From Alphaproteobacteria bacterium (lineage in GTDB: Bacteria > Pseudomonadota > Alphaproteobacteria > Caulobacterales > Caulobacteraceae), in NCBI GenBank assembly GCA_025359785.1, contig JANYET010000066.1, positions 186,001-250,000 of the forward strand: a stretch of 64,000 bases of DNA, written 5' to 3'. Numbering within the stretch: the first letter of the stretch is position 1; each line of letters begins with the position of its first letter. The position numbers and the translations under genes were made by a program. The notes beneath the pieces are model-generated. The model did no database searches and was not told where the DNA came from. It saw only the letters and a list, made by a program, of their open reading frames with translations. Shown here piece after piece: positions 57,622 to 64,000 of this stretch.

Positions 57622-58556
57622 CGGCGCAGCTCCTCAGCATCGGCGCACCCGTAGGCGCAAATCTTGTCGAGCCGCGCTAGCATCAGCCGCGCGCCGGCCA
57701 CGTCGCCTCGGGCGACCTTCAGCTCGCCGTAGTATTCGGTGGCGCCGACGTGGTCGGGGGCGATGGCCAGCGCCAGGCGGTAGTAGGCCTCGGCCTTGGC
57801 GTAGTCGCCCTTCTTGCGCCAGGCGTAGCCCTCGTAGGTGAGGATGTCGGGGTGCGGCCCGAACGCAGTCTCCGCGGCGGCCAGCGAAGCCAGGGCGTCG
57901 TCATAGCGCCGCTCGTTGATCAGGCTGACGGCCTGGACATAGGCGCCATCACCGGCCTTGGCGCCTCCGAGCAACATCGAAGGGGCGAACAGGATCGAGC
58001 GATCCAGCATGGCGCTGGGCTTTGGCGCGCCGGCCGGCGTGGGCGCGAGCGCGCTTTGCACGGTGTCGTTCAGCGTCTTCAACCGCGCGGCGTCCGGGCA
58101 GGTGTCGCCGCAGGCCTGGGCCTTGGACTTCAGCCACTCGGCCTCCATTTGCGCCTTGGGGTCTTTGAGGTTGGCGAGCGCGACGGCCAAGCCGGCGTGC
58201 GAGGTCGGATCGTCCGGCGCCAGCTTCACGAGCTTTTCGTACGCGCGGCGCGAACCCTTCCAGTCGTTGTCGCCGGCCTTGGCGACGCCCAGAACGCGCC
58301 AGCCGTCCGGGCTGGTCGGCACCGCGTCGGTGACGTGACCGGCGGCGCGGGCCGCGGCCCGGTAGTCGTTGGCCTTCAGCGCGGCGATCGCCTTGGCGTA
58401 TTCGGCGGCCGGGTCGTAGGTCGGCCCCGAGCCGGCCATCGAGCCGCCGCCGCCCGCCGACGGGGCGGACCCGCCGCCGCTCGCAAAGGCCATTCCGCCG
58501 CCAGCCAGGACGATGAAGCAGCCACCGATCAATGTGGCCCTGAAAGCGCGTCGCAT
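57585..58556 (-). CDS. Secreted TPR protein
   Basis: Signal peptide MRRAFRATLIGGCFIVLAGGGMAFA; repeated TPR-like helices; overlaps the start of the cytochrome gene. Confidence 0.78.
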   Translation of the reverse strand: MRRAFRATLIGGCFIVLAGGGMAFASGGGSAPSAGGGGSMAGSGPTYDPAAEYAKAIAALKANDYRAAARAAGHVTDAVPTSPDGWRVLGVAKAGDNDWKGSRRAYEKLVKLAPDDPTSHAGLAVALANLKDPKAQMEAEWLKSKAQACGDTCPDAARLKTLNDTVQSALAPTPAGAPKPSAMLDRSILFAPSMLLGGAKAGDGAYVQAVSLINERRYDDALASLAAAETAFGPHPDILTYEGYAWRKKGDYAKAEAYYRLALAIAPDHVGATEYYGELKVARGDVAGARLMLARLDKICAYGCADAEELRRWIDAGGDPQRN

Positions 58557-58684
58557 GGCAGCATCTCCGCTAACGTCGTTCTTGCGGCAGAGACTGACAT
58601 GGAACTGACGCTGCGTCATCTGTCCCGGCAGGTGCAAAATCGTCGCCGGGTGACTATCTTCTGTTCCGACCGCAAGGAGGCCCC

Positions 58685-59335
58685 ATGTTCGGACGCAAGA
58701 CGCTGGAACTGCCCACTGAGGAAACCGCCCTGCCGGGCCGCGCGCACCCCATTCCGACCGCGCGGGAGAGCTTCATCAATAGCCACCCGCTTAAGGGACC
58801 TTACCCGGACGACCTGGAGACCGCCGTTTTCGCCATGGGTTGCTTCTGGGGCGAGGAGAAGAAATTCTGGAGCCTGCCCGGTGTCTGGGTCACGGCGGTG
58901 GGCTATGTGAACGGCATCACGCCCAACCCGACCTACGAGGAGGTCTGCTCCGGGCGAACCGGCCATACCGAGGCGGTGCTGGTGGTCTATGATCCGAAGG
59001 CGATCACCTACGCGGCGTTGCTGAAAGTGTTCTGGGAGAGCCATGATCCGACGCAGGGCATGCGTCAGGGCAACGACGTCGGCACGCAGTATCGCTCGGG
59101 CGTCTATCCGACCAACGACGCTCAGAGCGCGGCCGCCGAGTCTTCCAAGGTCGCCTACCAGCAGGCGCTGTCGGCCAAGGGGTTCGGCCGGATCACGACG
59201 GAGATCGTTCCGGCGGGCGAGTTCTACTTCGCCGAGGACTACCACCAGCAATACCTCGCCAAGAATCCGGCCGGCTACTGCGGGATCGGCGGTACCGGCG
59301 TGACCTGCCCGATCGGCGTCGGCGTCGAGGCCTGA
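58685..59335 (+). CDS. msrA: Peptide-methionine (S)-S-oxide reductase MsrA
   Basis: [56 protein letters not shown]...[10 protein letters not shown]. Confidence 0.95.
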   Translation: MFGRKTLELPTEETALPGRAHPIPTARESFINSHPLKGPYPDDLETAVFAMGCFWGEEKKFWSLPGVWVTAVGYVNGITPNPTYEEVCSGRTGHTEAVLVVYDPKAITYAALLKVFWESHDPTQGMRQGNDVGTQYRSGVYPTNDAQSAAAESSKVAYQQALSAKGFGRITTEIVPAGEFYFAEDYHQQYLAKNPAGYCGIGGTGVTCPIGVGVEA

Positions 59336-59359
59336 GCGGGCCGGCGTGAACCGCCCCCA

Positions 59360-59701
59360 ATGACCCGGGAGGACGTCGAGGCGCACTGCATGGCGCTGCC
59401 GGCGGTGACCTCTGTCGTCCAGTGGGGTGGGTCCGACGTCTACAAGGTGGGCGGCAAGGTCTTCGCGATCTGCGGCCTTGCGGGCGGGATCTCGTTCAAG
59501 GTGTCGCCGATCGGGTTCGTCGTGCTGACCGAGGACGGGCCGGGCCGCCAGGCGCACTATTGCGCCAAGGGCCACTGGGTGAACGTGGCCCTGGACGGCG
59601 CGCCGGACGCGGACCTGGCCGACTGGCTCGCCACCGCCCATTCGCTGATCGCCGCCAAGCTGACCCGACGCGCGAAGTTGGAATTGGGCCTCGTCAGCTG
59701 A
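59360..59701 (+). CDS. MmcQ/YjbR family protein
   Basis: MTREDVEAHCMALPAVTSVVQWGGSDVYKVGGKVFAICGL...; length and motif typical. Confidence 0.85.
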   Translation: MTREDVEAHCMALPAVTSVVQWGGSDVYKVGGKVFAICGLAGGISFKVSPIGFVVLTEDGPGRQAHYCAKGHWVNVALDGAPDADLADWLATAHSLIAAKLTRRAKLELGLVS

Positions 59702-61028
59702 CCAGGGTCTCCTGGAACCGCATCGGCTCGCCGGCATGCGGCGCGGTCACCTCGCCGTCGCGCATCACGACCGTTCCGCGGATGATGGTGGCCATGGGCC
59801 AGCCCTTGGCTTCCATCCCGTCGAAGGGCGTCCAGCCGACGCGGCTGGCCATCATGTCGTGGCGGATGGTCCGGCGGGCCTTCAGATCGACAATGGTCAG
59901 GTCGGCGTCATAGCCCTCGGCCATGCGGCCCTTGTCGGCGAGCTGGAACAGGCGGTTCGCGCCATGGCTGGTCAGGTCGACAAGGTGCTCCAGCGTCAGG
60001 CGGCCCTCGGCGACGTGGGTCAGCATAACCGGCAGCAGGGTCTGCACACCGGGCATGCCGGAGGGCGAGCCCGGATAGGGCCGGGCCTTCTCCTCGGACG
60101 TATGCGGCGCGTGGTCGGAGCCCAGGACGTCGGGGATGCCGTTCGCCAGCGCGGCCCACAGGGCGGCGCGGTGCTCGGCCGTCCGGATCGGCGGGTTCAT
60201 CTGGGCGTAGCCTTTCAGCCGCTCGTAGGCCTCGGGCCCCTCCAGGGTCAGGTGCTGCGGGGTGAACTCGACGCTGGCCACATCCTTGTGGTCGGCGAGG
60301 TAGGCGACCTCCTGGGCGGTGGTGACGTGCAGGACGTGGATGCGCTTGCCGAGCGCCGTGGCGATCCGCACCAGCCGCTCGGTGGACTGGATGGCCGACT
60401 GCGCGTCGCGGACCTCGTAGTGGCTGGTCCAGTCGCCGGCGCGGGCCAGCGGCCGGCGCTCGGCCAGGCGGTATTCGTCCTCGGAGTGGAAGGCCGCGCG
60501 GCGGTTCACGTGCCGCAGCACCTGCTCGATGCCCTCATCGTCCTGCACCAGCAGCGAGCCCGTGGAGGCGCCCATGAACACCTTGATCCCGCAGCAGCCG
60601 GGCAGGCGTTCCAGCTCGCCCAGCCAGCGCGCGTTCTCGTGCGTGCCGCCGACGTAGAAGGCGTGGTCGCAATGCATCCGGCCCCTGGCGCGGGCCAGCT
60701 TGTCAGCCAGCGCGTCGGGGTCGGTGGTGGTGGGCTCGGTGTTCGGCATCTCGAACACGCCGACGACGCCGCCCAGCACCGCGGCGCGGGAGCCGGTCTC
60801 CAGGTCTTCCTTCCACTCCAGGCCGGGCTCGCGGAAATGAACCTGGGTGTCGATGACACCTGGCATGACGGTGAGGCCCGTGGCGTTGAACACCTCACCG
60901 GCCGACGCCTGGCCGAGGTCACCGACCGCGACGATCTTGCCGCCGCGCACGCCGACGTCGGCCAAGCCGCGCCCCGCATGGTTCACCACCTCGCCGCCGC
61001 GCACGATCAGGTCGTAAATCTCAGGCAT
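59694..61028 (-). CDS. Dihydroorotase
   Basis: YDLIVRGGEVVNHAGRGLADVGVRGGKIVAVGDL...MPGVIDTQVHFREPGLEWKEDLETGSRAA...DVLGSDHAPHTSEEKARPYPGSPSGMPGVQTLLPVML. Confidence 0.92.
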   Translation of the reverse strand: MPEIYDLIVRGGEVVNHAGRGLADVGVRGGKIVAVGDLGQASAGEVFNATGLTVMPGVIDTQVHFREPGLEWKEDLETGSRAAVLGGVVGVFEMPNTEPTTTDPDALADKLARARGRMHCDHAFYVGGTHENARWLGELERLPGCCGIKVFMGASTGSLLVQDDEGIEQVLRHVNRRAAFHSEDEYRLAERRPLARAGDWTSHYEVRDAQSAIQSTERLVRIATALGKRIHVLHVTTAQEVAYLADHKDVASVEFTPQHLTLEGPEAYERLKGYAQMNPPIRTAEHRAALWAALANGIPDVLGSDHAPHTSEEKARPYPGSPSGMPGVQTLLPVMLTHVAEGRLTLEHLVDLTSHGANRLFQLADKGRMAEGYDADLTIVDLKARRTIRHDMMASRVGWTPFDGMEAKGWPMATIIRGTVVMRDGEVTAPHAGEPMRFQETLVS

Positions 61029-62028
61029 CGGGGGTCTCGACCATGGAGGGGGTGGAATCTCTGTCAGTAGATGTCAGCAGGTCGGCGGCGGCGTCGACCA
61101 CCGTCTCGACGGTCAGGTCCATCATGTGACACAACGCCTGGCCGAAGCCGGGGTCAACGGCGCGGATCTGTTCGTAGCTGCGGGGTCCGCGCGCCACCCG
61201 GGTGTCGGGTCCCCAGGGGCCATAGAGCCGCTCGTCGGAGGGCCCGAACAGGCCGAGCGTGGGCACGCCGGCGGCGGCGGCCAGGTGCATGGCGCCGGAG
61301 TCGTTGCCGATAAACAGCCGGGCGTGCTTCAGGCAGGCGTAGGCTGTGAGCAGGTCGGTGTCTTCGGTCAGGTTGATGAACTGGCTGCGCATGACCACGT
61401 CGCGCAGGCCCTTGGCGAGCGGGGCGTCGTCGGGGCCGCCGATCACCATCAGCCGGCCGCCCTTCATGGGGCCGTCGGCGTCGAGCAGCCGCATGGCGAC
61501 GCGGGAAAAGCGCTCCAGGGGCCAGGTCTTGCCCAGCCAGTTGGCGGCGGGCGCCAGCGCCAGGATCGGACCGAAGCCGGCGGTCAATTCCTCGGCGCGG
61601 GCCTGCGTCTCCGGCGAGATGAAGATGTGGGGTGGCGCCGGATCGTCTTCGATCTTCAGGATGCGGGCGGCCTCGATGACCTTGTGCACCGGCGGGCCGG
61701 CGGCCTTGCGCCAGATAGCGCGCCGTCGCGTCGAAATGAACCGCGACAGGCCCGAGCCGCGCAGATCGACCACCAGGCCCCAGCGGGTGTTGCGCACCTG
61801 CCGCCACAGATCGAACCAATGGCCGCCGCTCTTGGACTTGGCGAACGGGATAATGCGGTCGAGGTTCGGGACCTCTTCAAAGAGCGGCGCCGCGACCGGT
61901 CCGGCGACCACCGTGAACCGCGCGTTGGGGATCTCGTCCGACAACCGCTTGATCAGCCCCGACGACAGCACGGCGTCGCCAATCCGGTTGGAGGTGACGA
62001 ACAGGATCGGGAAGGCGCCGCGCGACAT
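61021..62028 (-). CDS. Glycosyltransferase family 9 (heptosyltransferase-like)
   Basis: FPILFVTSNRIGDAVLSSGLIKRLSDEIPNARFTVV...LFIGNDSGAMHLAAAAGVPTLGLFGPSDERLYGPWG. Confidence 0.9.
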   Translation of the reverse strand: MSRGAFPILFVTSNRIGDAVLSSGLIKRLSDEIPNARFTVVAGPVAAPLFEEVPNLDRIIPFAKSKSGGHWFDLWRQVRNTRWGLVVDLRGSGLSRFISTRRRAIWRKAAGPPVHKVIEAARILKIEDDPAPPHIFISPETQARAEELTAGFGPILALAPAANWLGKTWPLERFSRVAMRLLDADGPMKGGRLMVIGGPDDAPLAKGLRDVVMRSQFINLTEDTDLLTAYACLKHARLFIGNDSGAMHLAAAAGVPTLGLFGPSDERLYGPWGPDTRVARGPRSYEQIRAVDPGFGQALCHMMDLTVETVVDAAADLLTSTDRDSTPSMVETPDA

Positions 62029-62053
62029 CGTCCCTCTATAGGACGCTCAACGC

Positions 62054-62204
62054 TGGCGTGGCATTGGGAAATTCGCCTGAGCTTGGATTGGCCCGGAGCG
62101 AATTTCCCAACCTTAGCCACGCCAGAAAGCATATATTTCCGGTATGCTTTTAGGACTTGAAGTTCGCTCGGCGCTCGCCGCCACGCTTAGGCGAACTTCA
62201 AGTC
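62054..62204. repeat. Three consecutive inverted repeats (hairpins) in divergent intergenic region
   Basis: 62054-62076/62098-62124 (tggcgtggc..ttgggaaattcgc / gcgaatttcccaa..gccacgcca), 62126-62133/62143-62150 (aaagcata/tatgcttt), 62154-62167/62191-62204 (gacttgaagttcgc/gcgaacttcaagtc). Confidence 0.88.
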
Positions 62205-62248
62205 TAGCACACTGGCGCTCCACAGCCGGACGCCCCAAATTGCACTGT

Positions 62249-63148
62249 ATGAGCCAAGCCCTGACCTTTGCACCGTTACCGAGCCGCGCGCTGATCGCGG
62301 TGGTGGGCCCGGACTGGCGGGATTTCCTGCAAGGCCTGATCACCCAGGACGTGGAGACGCTGCAGCCTGGCGAGGCGCGGTTCGGGGCGTTGCTGACCCC
62401 GCAAGGGCGTCTGCTCCATGACCTGTTCGTGGTGGGGCGTGATGAGGGTTGCTGGCTGGATGTGCTGGCCGAGCACCGCGCGGCGATCCTGCAGCGGCTG
62501 GCCATGTACCGCCTGCGGGCCAAGGTGGAGCTTTCGGCGGACGAGACGGCGGTTTCAGTGCTTTTCCCTTCCGCTCATCACCGCGAAGGCGGGGACCCAG
62601 GCGGCCTTGCCGGGTCCGCGGAGTCAGCTTGGGTTCCCGCCTCCGCGGGAATGAGCGGGTTTGTAGAGGACCCGCGCTTGCCCGCGCTGGGCTGGCGCGG
62701 CTACGGCGCGTCGCGGCCGGCGGGTGCGGACCTGGCTGACGAGGCTGACCGCGAGGCGCAGAAGCTGGCGCTGGGCGTGCCCGGTCCGGCCGATTGGGGC
62801 TCGGACAAGACCTATCCCATCGAGGCCAACTTCGATCTGCTGAACGGCATCGACTTCAAGAAGGGCTGCTTCGTCGGCCAGGAGACCACCTCGCGCATGA
62901 AGCGCCGGGGCCAGATCAAGAGCCGCATGCTGCCGATCGCCTTTGAGGGCGCGGCGCCGGCGCCGGGCGCAGAGGTGCTGGCCGGTGAGCTTCGCGCCGG
63001 CGTGGTGACGTCCGGGGCTGCGGGGCGCGCGATGGCGCTGTTGCGTCTCGACCGCGCCGAGGCTGGCGGCCTGACGGTCGAGGGCCGCCCGGTCAGCGTC
63101 GAGCGGCCTGCCTGGTTCCTAGACGCCCTCGGCGTGGAAGCGACGTAA
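62249..63148 (+). CDS. ygfZ: YgfZ/GcvT-like folate-binding protein (Fe-S repair)
   Basis: LIAVVGPDWRDFLQGLITQDVETL...PIEANFDLLNGIDFKKGCFVGQETTSRMKRRG (KGCxxGQE motif). Confidence 0.9.
   Translation: MSQALTFAPLPSRALIAVVGPDWRDFLQGLITQDVETLQPGEARFGALLTPQGRLLHDLFVVGRDEGCWLDVLAEHRAAILQRLAMYRLRAKVELSADETAVSVLFPSAHHREGGDPGGLAGSAESAWVPASAGMSGFVEDPRLPALGWRGYGASRPAGADLADEADREAQKLALGVPGPADWGSDKTYPIEANFDLLNGIDFKKGCFVGQETTSRMKRRGQIKSRMLPIAFEGAAPAPGAEVLAGELRAGVVTSGAAGRAMALLRLDRAEAGGLTVEGRPVSVERPAWFLDALGVEAT
62571..62658. repeat. Palindromic repeat element inside ygfZ coding sequence
   Basis: Left arm ccgctcatcaccgcgaaggcggggacccag pairs imperfectly (about 26/30) with right arm cttgggttcccgcctccgcgggaatgagcgg. 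Confidence 0.85.
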
Positions 63149-63991
63149 GAGCGCCAGCGTCTCCGCCGGCTTTTCCTCCGGCAGGAAGTGGCCGCAGTCC
63201 AGCGACTGGCCGCGCACGTCGGGCGCCCATTCCTTCCAGATGGCCAGCGTGTCGTACCAGGCCGCCAGCGCGCCCCGGGCGCCCCACAGTACCTGCACCG
63301 GGCAGGCGATGGTCCGGCCGGCGGCGCGGTCGGCCTCGTCCAGCAGCCGGTCGTAGGTGGCGCCGGCGCGGTAGTCCTCGCACATGGCGTGGATGACGGA
63401 CGGGTCCCGCGCGCAGGCCAGGTAGTCGGCGTAGGCCGTGCCGAAGGTCTTCAGGATGCTGCGGAACTGGGCGTGGAAGAAGAACAGTTCCGGGTCCGGC
63501 TGGATCAACGCCTCGGCGTTTGCCTGCACCAGGAACGACCAGTGCCAGTAGCCGAGCGCGAAGCGGTAGTCGGCGCGGGCCCAGACTTCGCCGGTCGGGA
63601 TGACGTCCATGACGGTCAGCCGGCGCACAGCCTCTGGGTGGTCGAGCGCCAGGCGATAGCCGACGCGGGCGCCGCGGTCGTGGCTGGCGACGTCGAAACT
63701 CACAAACCCGAAGTGCTTCATCAACGCGATGGCGTCGCGGGCCATGGCGCGTTTGGAATAGGTCTCGTGATCGCCGCTATCGGCCGGCGCGGTGCTCTTG
63801 CCATAGCCGCGCAGGTCCGGGGCGACGACGGTGAAATCCTTGGCCAGGTCGCTCGCGATACCCGCCCACATCATGTGGGTCTCAGGATAGCCGTGGAGCA
63901 GCAGCATTGGCGGGCCTGAGCCGCCGTGACGGACGCGCAGGGTCACTTCCCCCACATCGACTTGCGACAGTTGGAAGCCTTCGAAGCTCAT
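63119..63991 (-). CDS. Alpha/beta hydrolase (haloacetate dehalogenase/epoxide hydrolase-like)
   Basis: MLLLHGYPETHMMWAGIASDLAKDFTVVAPDLRGYGKS...VASHDRGARVGYRLALDHPEAVRRL...DCGHFLPEEKP. Confidence 0.9.
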   Translation of the reverse strand: MSFEGFQLSQVDVGEVTLRVRHGGSGPPMLLLHGYPETHMMWAGIASDLAKDFTVVAPDLRGYGKSTAPADSGDHETYSKRAMARDAIALMKHFGFVSFDVASHDRGARVGYRLALDHPEAVRRLTVMDVIPTGEVWARADYRFALGYWHWSFLVQANAEALIQPDPELFFFHAQFRSILKTFGTAYADYLACARDPSVIHAMCEDYRAGATYDRLLDEADRAAGRTIACPVQVLWGARGALAAWYDTLAIWKEWAPDVRGQSLDCGHFLPEEKPAETLALLRRFHAEGV

Positions 63992-64000
63992 GTCCGGAAC

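Noticed and set aside
63119-63991. RutD candidate for the rut cluster
   Set aside because: Sequence looks like a haloacetate dehalogenase/epoxide hydrolase-like alpha/beta hydrolase and lies 58 kb away next to ygfZ.

Overview
64-kb high-GC chromosomal window, most consistent with a Caulobacterales-like alphaproteobacterium (inferred from gene content and composition, not proven). Housekeeping/catabolic part: truncated GH3 beta-glucosidase, rutABC plus nitroreductase, a peptidase/aminotransferase cluster (M19, class III aminotransferase, C69), a myo-inositol catabolic cluster (iolG / iolC-D-E-B plus an OPA-type MFS and an SSS symporter), OpgH/MdoH, isochorismatase plus M13 peptidase, FeS-BCP-type photolyase plus DUF2256, tRNA-Ser(GGA), MsrA, dihydroorotase, a GT9 glycosyltransferase and YgfZ. 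The unusual part (about 23.3-28.3 kb and 37-56.3 kb) is dense in signalling/programmed-cell-death-type domains. It contains two membrane-linked TIR-TPR proteins, a TPR/SLOG-like/class III cyclase-like protein, a CHASE2 + secreted protein + M48 protease operon, a tight three-gene operon (TIR-TolB-TPR / 91-aa perfect DDTVNR hexapeptide-repeat protein / SLOG-SLATT-like membrane protein), and a CHAT protease + nSTAND NTPase + two paralogous small secreted proteins operon. The last is divergent from a caspase-like protease fused to an alpha/beta-hydrolase-like domain whose nucleophile elbow reads AHGMGG instead of xHSMGG. Further observations: a sigma54-type promoter match upstream of a PEP-CTERM protein gene, a palindromic repeat element inserted in frame in ygfZ, three consecutive hairpins between the GT9 gene and ygfZ, and an uninterrupted isochorismatase-M13 reading frame with an internal signal peptide. 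All calls are by eye; no searches or computations were run.
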